64,000 nt of DNA from Crenobacter oryzisoli (GTDB lineage: Bacteria; Pseudomonadota; Gammaproteobacteria; Burkholderiales; Chromobacteriaceae): contig NZ_JAUEDK010000008.1 in assembly GCF_030385785.1 (NCBI RefSeq), forward strand, positions 1 through 64,000, given 5' to 3'. This document shows, in pieces, positions 48,035 through 58,075 of this stretch. The notes beneath the pieces were generated by a model that had not been told where the DNA came from, did not search any database, and saw only the letters and a list, made by a program, of their open reading frames with translations. The stretch's first letter is position 1. Each line of letters begins with the position of its first letter. Position numbers and translations under genes: made by a program.

Positions 48035-48565
48035 TTAGCCATCGACCGGATGGGCAGGCGTATCCAACAGCAGCTGGTAGAAAGCCAAATCAAGCCAACG
48101 GCCAAATTTGAAGCCGACCTCAGGCAGCGTACCGACATGCTTGAAGCCAAGTTGCTCATGCAGGGCGATGCTCCCGGCGTTCGTCGCATCGATGCCGCCC
48201 ATCATCGCGTGCACGTCGTTCTGTCGGGCTGCCGCGATCAGCTCCCGCATCACCGTCCGACCGAGTCCGTGGCCGCGATGGTCCTTGTGCACATACACAG
48301 AGTGTTCCACGGTGTACTTGTAAGCGGGCCATGCCCGAAACGTGCCATAGCTTCCGAACGCCAGCAGCACTCCATCGCTGTCCTCGACACCGATGACCGG
48401 AAAGCCGCCGGCTCGCTTGGCATCGAACCATCCCACCATGCTCTGCGGCGCCCGAGGCTGGTAGTCGTATAGCGCTGTTGAATTCACGATTGCGTCGTTG
48501 AAGATCTCCAAGATCGCGTCCGCATGCCGCTCGAAGGTGCAATGCACGATAGTGTGTTCGCTCAT
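48035..48565 (-). CDS. GNAT N-acetyltransferase, phosphinothricin-acetyltransferase-like
   Basis: A 176-residue GNAT enzyme. The acetyl-CoA motif HKDHRGHGLGRTVMREL is intact, and SVYVHKDHRG, IDATNAGSIALHEQLGF and VGFKFGRWLDLAFYQL are characteristic of the Pat/Bar/MddA group that acetylates phosphinothricin or methionine derivatives. The start overlaps the stop of the XRE regulator by one base (TGATG), so the two are translationally coupled. Confidence 0.9.
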   Translation of the reverse strand: MSEHTIVHCTFERHADAILEIFNDAIVNSTALYDYQPRAPQSMVGWFDAKRAGGFPVIGVEDSDGVLLAFGSYGTFRAWPAYKYTVEHSVYVHKDHRGHGLGRTVMRELIAAARQNDVHAMMGGIDATNAGSIALHEQLGFKHVGTLPEVGFKFGRWLDLAFYQLLLDTPAHPVDG

Positions 48566-49149
48566 CACGGTCTCCTTGAGATAAATGAAGGGGTTGTCAG
48601 CGCCACTGCATAGCGCGCCTGGTTGCGCGTGGGGTTGCGAAAGACGATGTGCTGACCAAGCTCCATGGCAAGGCAATCCCCCGATTGGAGGTGCCATGTC
48701 TGTTCCCCCGCGGTGATTTCCATTTCACCTTCGAGCATCCATACCTGCTGGTACGTCACCACATTGCGCAACGCGTTCTCGAAGGCGACGCTCTGGCCCG
48801 GCGGGAACGTCACCTCAACCAGTTCTATCGGCGATGCATATCCGCTCGGTGACACATGTCGTCGCACATAGCCGGAAGCGGGGTCCTTCCAGACCTGTTG
48901 CTCCGAAAGGCGCGCGAGCTGTTGTTCCGGCACGCTTCGGGACTCATCCGAAAACAACGAGGCCAATGTGACGCCCAGCGCATCAGCCAGCTTGTTGAGC
49001 ACAGCGGCCGTCGGACTGGTCTCTTCACGTTCGATCAGTGAAATCATTGAGCGGCTAACTCCGCTCAATTCAGCGAGTTTGTCCAGCGCGTAGCCGCGAC
49101 TCTTGCGTAGCTCACGGACGCGTTTGGCAAGAAGGGTATCGACATCCAT
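48565..49149 (-). CDS. XRE-family regulator with cupin domain
   Basis: A 194-residue protein: N-terminal XRE HTH (LRKSRGYALDKLAELSGVSRSMISLIE, residues about 13-40) and a C-terminal cupin sensor (about 110-180, LEGEMEITAGEQTWHLQSGDCLAMELGQHI). Proteins of this layout often control small metabolic operons and bind a metabolite in the cupin. It is the first gene of a two-gene unit with the acetyltransferase. Confidence 0.92.
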   Translation of the reverse strand: MDVDTLLAKRVRELRKSRGYALDKLAELSGVSRSMISLIEREETSPTAAVLNKLADALGVTLASLFSDESRSVPEQQLARLSEQQVWKDPASGYVRRHVSPSGYASPIELVEVTFPPGQSVAFENALRNVVTYQQVWMLEGEMEITAGEQTWHLQSGDCLAMELGQHIVFRNPTRNQARYAVALTTPSFISRRP

Positions 49150-49366
49150 ATTTCCACTATACTGGATCTTTACATCCAGTAAACAGGATTTCTAAGCGCT
49201 AGTACTGCCGGAAGGGGGACTGGCTAAGTGCTCGATCATAGGGACAGCCGTACAACTTGGCGTGAGGCAGGAGGTGGCCTATGCGCTGGTACGTGCAGGG
49301 CTCCTGCCGTCGTGATGGAGCCGCAGGACAACATACCGCGCATAGGTGATTCGCTTGGAAAAAGCC

Positions 49367-49798
49367 CTAATGAGGGAGGCTGACGGCGTCGAGTCGGGCG
49401 GCCAACTCCGGTAGTAGCTGGTCGCACCAGGGATAGAGAATGCGCTCTTCCTTGTGGTTGTGCTGAGCCAGCATCTCGGTGACATCGGCGAGCAACGCGA
49501 GCGCAGCAGGTGCGTCGCGTTGTTGCAGCAGCTCCGGAATGCGAGTGAGCCGGCTCTGCATCCCCTCGTGCTCGCGGCGCATCACTGCGGTGGGGCCCTG
49601 TGTCTGGCCGGTGGCCTGTTCGAAGGCTGGGAACAGCTGCTGTTCTTCCAGCGCGATGTGGGTGATCAGGTCCTGGTGCAGTTGACCGAAAGCGCTCTCG
49701 GCAGCTGGCCAGTTGCCGTCTTGCAGCGCTAGCCGGCAACGTTCGAACAGCAGGTCGCAATCGCGGTGCTGCTGACTGAGTAGGCTATGGATGGTCAT
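49367..49798 (-). CDS. Hemerythrin-domain protein
   Basis: A 143-residue four-helix hemerythrin-like protein. Candidate di-iron ligands appear in order: H (HRDCD), H-x3-E (HIALEEQQLFP), H (REHEG) and H-x4 (AQHNHKEERILYPW). Such proteins bind O2 or NO, or help repair iron centres. It lies 30 bases downstream of nnrS in the same direction, pointing to a role in nitrosative stress. Confidence 0.88.
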   Translation of the reverse strand: MTIHSLLSQQHRDCDLLFERCRLALQDGNWPAAESAFGQLHQDLITHIALEEQQLFPAFEQATGQTQGPTAVMRREHEGMQSRLTRIPELLQQRDAPAALALLADVTEMLAQHNHKEERILYPWCDQLLPELAARLDAVSLPH

Positions 49799-49828
49799 AG
49801 GGAGTCCTTGTCGTTGATAGGGAAGTGG

Positions 49829-51037
49829 TTAACCGGGGCGGCCATCGGCGCGCGGGCGCCAGTAGCTCGATAACAGGCCACGGCCCCAAGCGGCCAAAAC
49901 GAGCAACCAGCCGATGGCGACCAGCAAATAGAGCGGCGGATGCCAGACGGCAGGGATAAGGCCGGTCGCCACCCGCAATGCGGCCAGGACTTGGGTGGTC
50001 AGGTAGAGGCGCCACAGCAGCGGCGACACCACCAGTGGCCGGCCTGAATGGCCAAGCGACACGCGTGAGACGAAGGCAATCAGCATGGTCAAGAAGAAGC
50101 CGACAGTGATCGCGTGCAGCGGGGCGTAACCGAACGTGTCGATGCCTTGACCTGCCAGCAGCCCCTGCAGCGTATAGAGCGCAAAGGCAATGGGTAACCA
50201 AGCGAAGGCCAAGTGCAGCATCGCCAGCAGTTTCACGTTCAGGCTGGCAACGAGCCGCCAGCGCCAGCTGGTATAGCCCAGCAGCAGCGCAAGTGCCGCA
50301 TCGATGGGCCAGAGCGGGATTTGCAGCTGGCTGGCGATGCCGTGCGCCAGCGAGCCGCCGAGCATCGCGTAGAGCAGTGTCCACGGCCGCCAGGGGCGGT
50401 AACCGGCGATGACGTTGGCCGAAAAGAACGGCAACATCCTGTGGCAGATGGTCAGGAACACCGGCAGCAGGAAACCCCACAGCGCCAGGTCGCGCATCAG
50501 CGTCCACGCGCGATAGTCGTTGTCGAGCAGCCAGATCCAGGCGGCGCCCAGCCCCGCCAGCCCCAAGAGGAAGGCGGCGGCGACCACGAATGCGTGACGG
50601 CGTTCGGCCGCCTGGCTCGACAGCAGGCAGCGGACAAAGCTAGCGATCAGCCCGGTGAAGCCGATGCTGTACAAGGCCAGCCCGCACCGTAACCAGAGCG
50701 GACCTAAAGACAGTCCAACCGTCCAGACCAGCAGCCCGCCCAACATCGCCACAGGCACGCCCAGATAGGCCCAGGGTGGTGGCGGGGCGGCATCGAGCCA
50801 CTTTGGCCCGGCGGTGAAGAGGAAGCCGCACATGAAGAGCGGGAAGATGCCGTACAGCATCAGGAAGCCATGGGCGAACAGCGAGGGGATGGCCGGCGTC
50901 AGCGTGGTACCGGTGTGGCGGGCAATCAATTCGGCCGACCAACCGGCCATCAGCATCAGCGCCGCGACGAGGCCAGCCAGGAAAGCGATGCGATGTGGCG
51001 CGCGCAATAGTGCGAATGGGTGGGTGGCGTATTCCAT
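49829..51037 (-). CDS. nnrS: NnrS-family heme/copper membrane protein
   Basis: A protein of about 402 residues with roughly twelve hydrophobic segments and the NnrS patterns HPFALLRAPHRIAF, FAHGFLMLYGIFPLFMCGFLFTAGPKW, CHRMLPFFSANVIAGY and HAITVGFFLTMLIAFVSRVSLGHSGRPL. NnrS relieves nitrosative stress during nitrate/nitrite respiration. The start at 51037 was chosen because an FNR-type box at 51096-51109 would place transcription start near 51061, making longer forms unlikely. It is cotranscribed with the hemerythrin gene. Confidence 0.9.
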   Translation of the reverse strand: MEYATHPFALLRAPHRIAFLAGLVAALMLMAGWSAELIARHTGTTLTPAIPSLFAHGFLMLYGIFPLFMCGFLFTAGPKWLDAAPPPPWAYLGVPVAMLGGLLVWTVGLSLGPLWLRCGLALYSIGFTGLIASFVRCLLSSQAAERRHAFVVAAAFLLGLAGLGAAWIWLLDNDYRAWTLMRDLALWGFLLPVFLTICHRMLPFFSANVIAGYRPWRPWTLLYAMLGGSLAHGIASQLQIPLWPIDAALALLLGYTSWRWRLVASLNVKLLAMLHLAFAWLPIAFALYTLQGLLAGQGIDTFGYAPLHAITVGFFLTMLIAFVSRVSLGHSGRPLVVSPLLWRLYLTTQVLAALRVATGLIPAVWHPPLYLLVAIGWLLVLAAWGRGLLSSYWRPRADGRPG

Positions 51038-51095
51038 GGCGAAGCCCCGATAATTGGACATGCCCCAGTATCCCGACGGCGTCGCCCTGTCGGGA

Positions 51096-51109
51096 ATGAT
51101 CGAAATCAA
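51096..51109 (-). promoter_or_regulatory. FNR/DNR-type box upstream of nnrS
   Basis: Minus strand TTGAT-TTCG-ATCAT, one mismatch from the consensus TTGAT-N4-ATCAA. It is centred about 65 bases before the nnrS start. Confidence 0.65.
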
Positions 51110-51128
51110 GAAATTCCGGATCGAAGCC

Positions 51129-51809
51129 ATGGACCTTTCCGCGCTGGATTTCCTGCGTCATATACCGCTGTTTGCCCATTGTACCGACGAGGAGCGAGTC
51201 GAGCTGGCCGCCGCCGCGCGCGAACTGCGCGTAGCCAAGGGCACGCCGCTGTTTCGACGCGGCGACCCCTGCGAGGGCATGCACGTGCTGGTGTACGGGC
51301 GGGTGAGCATCGTGGTGGCGTCAAAGAACGGCACCGAGAAGGTGGTGGAGCTGATCCAGCCAGGCCAGAGCTTTGGTGAGGCGATCATGTTCCTCGGTGG
51401 GGAGCGCTATCCGGTCGGTGCGCAGACGGTCGAGGATGCGCTGGTGCTGTTCTTGCCGGCCAACGCCATCTTTGCCGTGCTCGATCGCGACCCGCGCTTC
51501 GCCCGGCGCATGCTCGCCGGGCTATCGATGCGACTGCACGGCCTGCTGCGTGACGTCGAGAGCTATACGCTCGAATCGGCCAGCGACCGAGTGGTCACCT
51601 ATCTGCTACAGCAACTGGGCGAGACCACATCCGGCACGGTGACATTGCCGGTCAACAAGCAGCTGATCGCTTCGCGGCTCAACCTGACGCCAGAGACGTT
51701 CTCGCGGGTGCTGCAACGGATTGTTGAACAGTGTGACGTGGTGGTCAGTGGCCGGGAAATCTGTATTTCCGACAGGTCACGATTGGCAGAGTTATTGAAA
51801 TCCGCCTGA
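51129..51809 (+). CDS. Crp/Fnr-family regulator (DNR/NnrR-like by context)
   Basis: A 226-residue protein. The cyclic-nucleotide-like beta-barrel (residues about 10-125) is followed by a C-terminal winged HTH (NKQLIASRLNLTPETFSRVLQRI, about 175-200). There is no N-terminal four-cysteine iron-sulfur motif as in FNR, so it is more like the NO-sensing DNR/NnrR group. It is divergent from nnrS and upstream of narK genes, so it probably controls this block. The start MDLSALDFL matches family beginnings better than the upstream ATG. Confidence 0.88.
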   Translation: MDLSALDFLRHIPLFAHCTDEERVELAAAARELRVAKGTPLFRRGDPCEGMHVLVYGRVSIVVASKNGTEKVVELIQPGQSFGEAIMFLGGERYPVGAQTVEDALVLFLPANAIFAVLDRDPRFARRMLAGLSMRLHGLLRDVESYTLESASDRVVTYLLQQLGETTSGTVTLPVNKQLIASRLNLTPETFSRVLQRIVEQCDVVVSGREICISDRSRLAELLKSA

Positions 51810-52086
51810 AAGCCGGTGGGTTTCACTGGCGCGCCGTTGATTCGCTTAAGCAGTGCCGACCTTGCCTCGGCACCCACTGCATCGGTCTTTTGCTGCAGTG
51901 AAGAAATACCATGCTTCCAATGAGCACCCTCCCCCTCCTCCCCTCTTACTGATTAAGCCCCCTAGGCCATTCGGACTAGTGGGCCTAACGCCAATGACTT
52001 TCGCCAGCTAACCATCCGACCAATGGGCGGTCTGTCTGCGGCGGCGTAACGTTGGCTCTAATGCTCACAAGAATTAGGGTTGCATC

Positions 52087-53340
52087 ATGGCGTCGCCCGC
52101 GTTCAAGTCCTATTCGGTGCTGGCGGTCAGCACCTTCTCCTTCACCGTCTGTTTCATGATCTGGATGATGTTTGCCGTGCTCGGCATTCCCATCCAGCGG
52201 CACCTCGGCCTGTCCGAGACCGAGTTCGGCATTCTCGCCGCCACGCCGGTACTGTCCGGCTCGCTAGTGCGCGTGCCACTCGGCATCTGGACCGACCGCT
52301 TCGGCGGCCGCATCGTGTTCTTCTTGCTGATGCTCGCCTGCGTGGTGCCGATCTACCTGATGCAGTTCGCCACCGAGTACTGGCAGTTCCTGGTGATCGG
52401 CCTGTTCGTCGGTCTTGCCGGTGGCTCGTTCTCGGTCGGCACGCCCTACGTGGCGCGCTGGTTCCAGAAGGACCGCCAGGGCCTGGCGATGGGCGTGTTC
52501 GGCGCCGGCAACGCCGGCTCTGCGCTGACCAAGCTGCTGGCGCCGGCGGTAATCACCGCCTGTGGCTGGCAGAGGGTGCCGACGGTGTACGCGGCAATCA
52601 TGCTCGGCACCGCCGTGCTGTTCTGGCTGTTCAGCTATCACGACCCGCGCCACGTGGTGTCGAGCAAGGCCGGCATCGCCGAACAGCTGCGCCTGATGAA
52701 GAACCCGGCGGTGCTGCGCTACTGCCAGTGCTACTCGGTGGTGTTCGGCGGCTACGTGGCGCTGGCGCTGTGGATGATCCACTACTACGTCGGCGAGTAC
52801 GGTTTCGACATCACTCACGCCGCCTTCCTCGCCGCCTGCTTCTCGCTACCGGGCGGAGTGCTGCGTGCGCTGGGCGGCTGGCTGTCCGACCGCTTCGGCG
52901 CCTACAAGGTGACCTGGTACGTGATGTGGGTGTGCTGGGTGGTGTTCTTCCTGCTCTCCTACCCGCAGACCCAGATGGTGATCGCCACCGTCGGCGGCCC
53001 GCTGTCGCTCGACATCGGTCTGAACCCGTGGGGGTTCACCGTGCTGTTGTTCGTCGCCGGCGTGGCGATGGCGGTCGGCAAGGCCTCGGTGTTCAAGTTC
53101 ATTTCCGACGAATTCCCCGACAACATCGGCGCGGTGTCCGGCGTGGTGGGCCTGGCCGGCGGCCTAGGCGGCTTCCTGCTGCCTATCCTGTTCGGCGTGC
53201 TGCTCGACGCCACCGGCATCCGCTCCAGCGCTTTCATGCTGCTGTATGGCACGGTGTGCGTGTCGCTGATCTGGATGCATTTCTCGTTCAAACCGCTGGC
53301 CGAACGGCGCGTGCTCGACACGGCGGCGCGGTCCGCTTAA
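52087..53340 (+). CDS. narK1: Nitrate/nitrite transporter NarK, type 1
   Basis: A 417-residue MFS protein with twelve helices. The nitrate signature segments are GLFVGLAGGSFSVGTPYVARWF and GVFGAGNAGSALTKLLAPAV. NarK1-type proteins are thought to bring in nitrate with protons. Its downstream neighbour is a NarK2 type, and the two are 66 bases apart with an AGGAGGATGATC RBS between, so they form an operon. No FNR-like box is evident in the 277 bases upstream. Confidence 0.93.
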   Translation: MASPAFKSYSVLAVSTFSFTVCFMIWMMFAVLGIPIQRHLGLSETEFGILAATPVLSGSLVRVPLGIWTDRFGGRIVFFLLMLACVVPIYLMQFATEYWQFLVIGLFVGLAGGSFSVGTPYVARWFQKDRQGLAMGVFGAGNAGSALTKLLAPAVITACGWQRVPTVYAAIMLGTAVLFWLFSYHDPRHVVSSKAGIAEQLRLMKNPAVLRYCQCYSVVFGGYVALALWMIHYYVGEYGFDITHAAFLAACFSLPGGVLRALGGWLSDRFGAYKVTWYVMWVCWVVFFLLSYPQTQMVIATVGGPLSLDIGLNPWGFTVLLFVAGVAMAVGKASVFKFISDEFPDNIGAVSGVVGLAGGLGGFLLPILFGVLLDATGIRSSAFMLLYGTVCVSLIWMHFSFKPLAERRVLDTAARSA

Positions 53341-53406
53341 CCCCCCGGGCCCGCCAGGGGGCGGGTCCTGCTACGTCGGCGGCGCGGCCGCCAGGAGGAT
53401 GATCAT

Positions 53407-54789
53407 ATGGCTGCAGAACTGAAACGCTGGGAGCCGGAAGTCGCGAGCTTCTGGCAGAGCGAGGGCCGCGCGGTGGCGCGGCGCAACCTGTGGATTTCGA
53501 TCCCGGCGCTATTGCTGGCGTTCGCGATCTGGCAGGTGTGGAGCGTGGCGGTGGTGAACCTGCCCAACATCGGCTTCAACTATTCGGCCAACCAGCTGTT
53601 CTGGCTGGCCGCGCTACCGGCCCTGTCCGGCGCGACGCTGCGCATTTTCTACTCGTTCGCGGTGCCGATCTTTGGCGGACGGCGATGGACCGCGCTGTCG
53701 ACCGCCAGCCTGCTGATCCCGGCGCTGGGCCTCGGTTTCGCGGTACAGGACCCGACCACCAGCTACGGCACGATGATGCTGTTGGCGCTCTTGTGCGGCT
53801 TTGGCGGCGCCAACTTCAGCTCGTCGATGGCCAACATCAGCTTCTTCTATCCGAAGTCGGAAAAGGGCACCGCGCTCGGCCTCAACGCCGGCCTCGGTAA
53901 CCTCGGCGTGTCGGTGGTGCAGTTCGTGGTGCCGCTGGTGATCACCGCCGGCGTATTCGGCGCCTTCGGCGGCGACGCGCAGACTTGGGCGAAGGGCAAC
54001 GAGACCCGGCAGCTGTGGCTGCAGAACGCCGGCTTCGTCTGGGTGCCGTTCATCGCACTGTCGGCGCTGGCGGCCTGGTTCGGCATGAACGACATCGCCT
54101 CGATGCGCGCCTCGTTCTCCGAGCAGGCGGTGATCTTCAAGCGCAAGCACAACTGGCTGATGTGCTGGCTGTACATCGGCACCTTCGGCTCGTTCATCGG
54201 CTTTTCGGCCGGCTTCCCGCTCTTGATGAAGGGGCAGTTCCCCAGCGTCGATCCGACCCGCTACGCCTTCCTCGGCCCCCTGGTCGGTGCGCTGGCGCGC
54301 CCGCTCGGCGGCTGGATCGCCGACAAGGTCGGCGGCGCCCGCGTCACCCACTGGTCGTTCCTGTTGATGATCGTGGCGGTGCTCGGTGTGCTGCACTTCC
54401 TGCCGGAGCACAGCATCGGCGGCAGCTTCACCGGCTTCTTCGCGTGCTTCCTGGCGCTGTTCGCGCTGACCGGCCTCGGCAACGGCTCGACCTTCATGCA
54501 GGTGCCGATCATCTTCGCCAAGCTACACCAGCGCTGGGCGGCCGGCCAGGGCGCGGCGGCGCAGCAGGCCGCGGCGGTCGAGGCGACCCGCGAGGCGGCG
54601 GCGGTGCTCGGTTTCATCGGCGCGATCGGCGCCTACGGCGGCTTCTTCATCCCGAAGAGCTATGGCACCTCAATCGCGCTGACCGGCGGGGTGGCGGCAG
54701 CACTGATCACCTTCATCGCCTACTACGCGAGCTGCCTGCTGCTGAACTGGTGGTACTACGCCCGCAAGGGCGCAGAGGTGCGCTGCTAG
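53407..54789 (+). CDS. narK2: Nitrate/nitrite transporter NarK, type 2
   Basis: A 460-residue MFS protein with twelve predicted helices. The nitrate signatures are LLCGFGGANFSSSMANISFFYPKSEKG and GLNAGLGNLGVSVVQFVVPL. Type 2 proteins act as nitrate/nitrite antiporters that remove the toxic nitrite made by NarG. It is the second gene of the narK1-narK2 pair. Confidence 0.93.
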   Translation: MAAELKRWEPEVASFWQSEGRAVARRNLWISIPALLLAFAIWQVWSVAVVNLPNIGFNYSANQLFWLAALPALSGATLRIFYSFAVPIFGGRRWTALSTASLLIPALGLGFAVQDPTTSYGTMMLLALLCGFGGANFSSSMANISFFYPKSEKGTALGLNAGLGNLGVSVVQFVVPLVITAGVFGAFGGDAQTWAKGNETRQLWLQNAGFVWVPFIALSALAAWFGMNDIASMRASFSEQAVIFKRKHNWLMCWLYIGTFGSFIGFSAGFPLLMKGQFPSVDPTRYAFLGPLVGALARPLGGWIADKVGGARVTHWSFLLMIVAVLGVLHFLPEHSIGGSFTGFFACFLALFALTGLGNGSTFMQVPIIFAKLHQRWAAGQGAAAQQAAAVEATREAAAVLGFIGAIGAYGGFFIPKSYGTSIALTGGVAAALITFIAYYASCLLLNWWYYARKGAEVRC

Positions 54790-54920
54790 GCACCGCGGCG
54801 CCCTGCCCGCCCGTTCCGGCCCCCGCTTACGGGGGCCGTTTGTTCCCCCCACCCCGTCCAGCGACTGTTGCGCTTTTGCTCCGCCGCCACCCGGCTTGGC
54901 CGCCTCACCATGGCCTCCGG

Positions 54921-54934
54921 TTGAGGCAGATCAA
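54921..54934. promoter_or_regulatory. FNR-type box upstream of hcp
   Basis: TTGAGGCAGATCAA fits TTGA-N6-TCAA, the FNR half-site pair. It lies 99 bases before hcp in an AT-rich promoter region. Confidence 0.75.
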
Positions 54935-55032
54935 GCAAGTTTGAAAATATATAAAAAATACATTTTTAACACCACCGACCGCGCTACAGTGTGCTGCGCG
55001 ACCGAAACCAACTACGAGCCAAGGAGTAATCG

Positions 55033-56682
55033 ATGTACTGCATCCAATGCGAACAGACCATGCAGACCCCGACCAGCAAGGGCTGTAGCCAAAGCCAGGG
55101 CATGTGCGGCAAGACCGCGGAAACCTCCGACCAGCAGGATCTGCTGATCGCCGTACTGCAGGGCCTGTCGGCCTGGGCGGTACGGGCACGCGAGCTGGGC
55201 ATCGTCGATGCGGCCATCGACGCCTTCGTGCCCAAAGCGTTCTTCGCCACGCTGACCAACGTCAACTTCGACACCCAGCGCATCGTCAACTATGCGCGTG
55301 AGGCTGCCGCAATGCGCGACGAGCTTGCCCAGCGCTGCCGCCGCATCGATCCCAACGCCGACGTGGCGCTGCCGCAGGCCGCGCTAGTGCTGGCCGACTC
55401 CGCCCAGGGCCTGCACGCGCAGGCGCTCGCCTGGGCGCTGAACCGCGACCGGAACGAAGTCGGCGACGAAGTGCACGGGCTGCGCCTTCTTGGCCTGTAT
55501 GGTCTGAAAGGTGCCGCAGCCTATATGGAGCACGCGCACGTACTGGGCCAGCAGGACGCCGACATCGCCGCCGAATTCCACCGCAAGATGGCCTGGTTCG
55601 GCAGCCAGCCGCGTGACCTCGAGACCCTGCTCGAGGAATCGATGAACATCGGCCGGCTCAACTACAGCATCATGGCGATGCTGGACCACGGTGAGACCAG
55701 CCTGTATGGCAACCCGGTGCCGAGCCAAGTCAACGTCAACCCGGTGGCGGGCAAGGCCATTCTGATCTCCGGCCACGACCTGAAGGACCTCAAGCAGCTG
55801 CTCGAGCAAACCGAGGGTACCGGTATCAACGTCTACACCCACGGCGAGATGCTGCCTGCGCACGGCTACCCGGAACTGAAGCGCTACCCCCACCTGGTCG
55901 GCAACTACGGCAGCGCCTGGCAGAACCAGCAGAAGGAATTCGCCGCCTTCCCCGGGCCGGTGATCATGACCTCCAACTGCATCATCAACCCGAACGTGGG
56001 CCGCTACACCGATCGCATCTACACCCGCAGCATCGTCGGCTGGCCGGGGGTGAAGCACCTGACCGGCGACGACTTCTCCGCGGTGATCGCCCACGCCCAG
56101 GCGCTGCCGGGCTTCACCGAGAGCGCCGAGCCGCACTACATCACCGTCGGCTTCGGCCGCGAGACTCTGCTCGGTGCCGCTGACACGGTGATCGAGATGG
56201 TGGCCGCCAAACAGCTTCGCCATGTGTTCCTGGTCGGCGGCTGCGACGGCAGCCGCAACGAGCGCAGCTATTACACCGACTTCGCCCAGCAGGTGCCGGA
56301 GGACTGCGCGGTGATGACGCTCGCCTGCGGCAAGTTCCGCTTCAACAAGCACGACTTCGGCCAGATCGGCGCACTGCCACGGCTGCTCGATGTCGGCCAG
56401 TGCAACGACTCGTACTCAGCGATCCAGCTGGCGCTGAAACTGGCTGAAAAGCTCGGCTGCGGCGTCAACGACCTCCCGCTGACGCTGGTGGTGTCCTGGT
56501 TCGAGCAGAAGGCGATCGTGGTGCTCTTGACGCTGCTCTCGCTCGGCGTGCGCGGCATCTATACCGGCCCGACCGCGCCGGCCTTCCTCAACGAGCAGCT
56601 GATGGGCATCCTGCAGCAGCGCTTCGGCCTGCGCCAGATCGGCACGGTGGAAGCGGACATGGCCGCGATGCTGGCCGCCTGA
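55033..56682 (+). CDS. hcp: Hybrid cluster protein (hydroxylamine / NO reductase)
   Basis: A 549-residue protein that reduces NO, and in vitro hydroxylamine, during nitrate/nitrite growth. N-terminal cysteines C3-x2-C6-x11-C18-x6-C25 give the class II [2Fe-2S] pattern seen in E. coli Hcp. The hybrid Fe-S-O cluster ligands are in segments such as [15 protein letters not shown] and CGKFRFN...CNDSYSA. A FNR-type box precedes it. It is followed by its partner reductase hcr. Confidence 0.96.
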   Translation: MYCIQCEQTMQTPTSKGCSQSQGMCGKTAETSDQQDLLIAVLQGLSAWAVRARELGIVDAAIDAFVPKAFFATLTNVNFDTQRIVNYAREAAAMRDELAQRCRRIDPNADVALPQAALVLADSAQGLHAQALAWALNRDRNEVGDEVHGLRLLGLYGLKGAAAYMEHAHVLGQQDADIAAEFHRKMAWFGSQPRDLETLLEESMNIGRLNYSIMAMLDHGETSLYGNPVPSQVNVNPVAGKAILISGHDLKDLKQLLEQTEGTGINVYTHGEMLPAHGYPELKRYPHLVGNYGSAWQNQQKEFAAFPGPVIMTSNCIINPNVGRYTDRIYTRSIVGWPGVKHLTGDDFSAVIAHAQALPGFTESAEPHYITVGFGRETLLGAADTVIEMVAAKQLRHVFLVGGCDGSRNERSYYTDFAQQVPEDCAVMTLACGKFRFNKHDFGQIGALPRLLDVGQCNDSYSAIQLALKLAEKLGCGVNDLPLTLVVSWFEQKAIVVLLTLLSLGVRGIYTGPTAPAFLNEQLMGILQQRFGLRQIGTVEADMAAMLAA

Positions 56683-56736
56683 TCTTGCCTATTCGGCCCG
56701 CCCTGCCCGGCGGGCCTTTTCATTTTCGAGGTCCCT

Positions 56737-57759
56737 ATGGTCGAACTTGCCACCCTCTGCCCGCACCCGATGCCGGTTCGGGCCATCCGCCGGGAGACCC
56801 CGGACGTCTGGACGCTGGAGCTGTCTCCCCCGCCCGATTACCGCTACCTGCCCGGCCAGTACGCGCTGGTCGGCATCGACGGCGGCCGCGCGCTGCGCGC
56901 CTACACGCTGTCGTCCTCGCCGGCGCTCAACGACTTCCTGAGCATCACCGTGCGCCGTCTGTCCGGCGGGCTCGGCTCCGGCTGGCTGACCGGCGAAGTG
57001 CAGGTCGGCGACACACTGTGGCTGTCCACGGCGCAAGGCAATTTCACCCCCGAGCACGCGCCGGACAGCGACTACCTGTTCCTCGCCGGCGGCTGCGGCG
57101 TCACCCCGGTGATGGCGATCACCCGCTGGCTGCTGGCGCACCGTCCCGACGCCACGCTGGTGGTGCTCTACCACGCGCAGACGCCGGCCGACCTGATCTT
57201 CGCCGCCGAATGGACCCGGCTGGAACAGCGCTATCCGAAGCGGCTGCGCCTCCACCGGCTGGTGGACCGCGCCCCCGACGCTGCCTGCCGCCAGGCGCCG
57301 CTGAGCCGCGAACTGTTGGCCGAGCTGGTGCCGGACATCGCGCGGCGCACCGTGATGTGCTGCGGCCCAGCCGGCTACATGGCGCTGGCCGCCGAACTGG
57401 CCGAAAGCCTGGGCGTGCCGGCCGAGCGCTTCCACCACGAGGCGTTCCAGGCCGCCGCGGTGGCAGCGCTCGACGAGGCTGCCGACGACGGCGTGCGTCA
57501 CCGCGTGCTGCTGCAGCCATGGGGCGACGAGGCCGAGGTCGCCCACGGTGGCAACCTGCTCGCCGCGCTAGAGGCGCAGCAGATCCCGGTGACGGCGGCC
57601 TGCCGCAGCGGGCAGTGCGGCAGCTGCAAGGTCAAGGTGCTGGAGGGCGACTTCGAGCTGGGCGAGCAGAGCGCGCTGTCCGAGGCGGAGCTGGCCGATG
57701 GCTATGCGCTGGCCTGCTGCTGCTCGGTGCACGGCGACCTGGTGATCGAGGGGGCGTGA
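56737..57759 (+). CDS. hcr: Hcr: NADH oxidoreductase partner of Hcp
   Basis: A 340-residue flavoprotein: FAD-binding segment RAYTLSSSPAL (about 52-62), NAD-binding segment FLAGGCGVTPVMAI (about 112-125), and a C-terminal plant-type [2Fe-2S] ferredoxin with C-x4-C-x2-C (CRSGQCGSC) and a final CCC. It reduces Hcp with NADH. It lies 54 bases downstream of hcp with GAGGTCC before the start. The downstream region is a long G tract. Confidence 0.93.
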   Translation: MVELATLCPHPMPVRAIRRETPDVWTLELSPPPDYRYLPGQYALVGIDGGRALRAYTLSSSPALNDFLSITVRRLSGGLGSGWLTGEVQVGDTLWLSTAQGNFTPEHAPDSDYLFLAGGCGVTPVMAITRWLLAHRPDATLVVLYHAQTPADLIFAAEWTRLEQRYPKRLRLHRLVDRAPDAACRQAPLSRELLAELVPDIARRTVMCCGPAGYMALAAELAESLGVPAERFHHEAFQAAAVAALDEAADDGVRHRVLLQPWGDEAEVAHGGNLLAALEAQQIPVTAACRSGQCGSCKVKVLEGDFELGEQSALSEAELADGYALACCCSVHGDLVIEGA

Positions 57760-58075
<316 letters not shown>

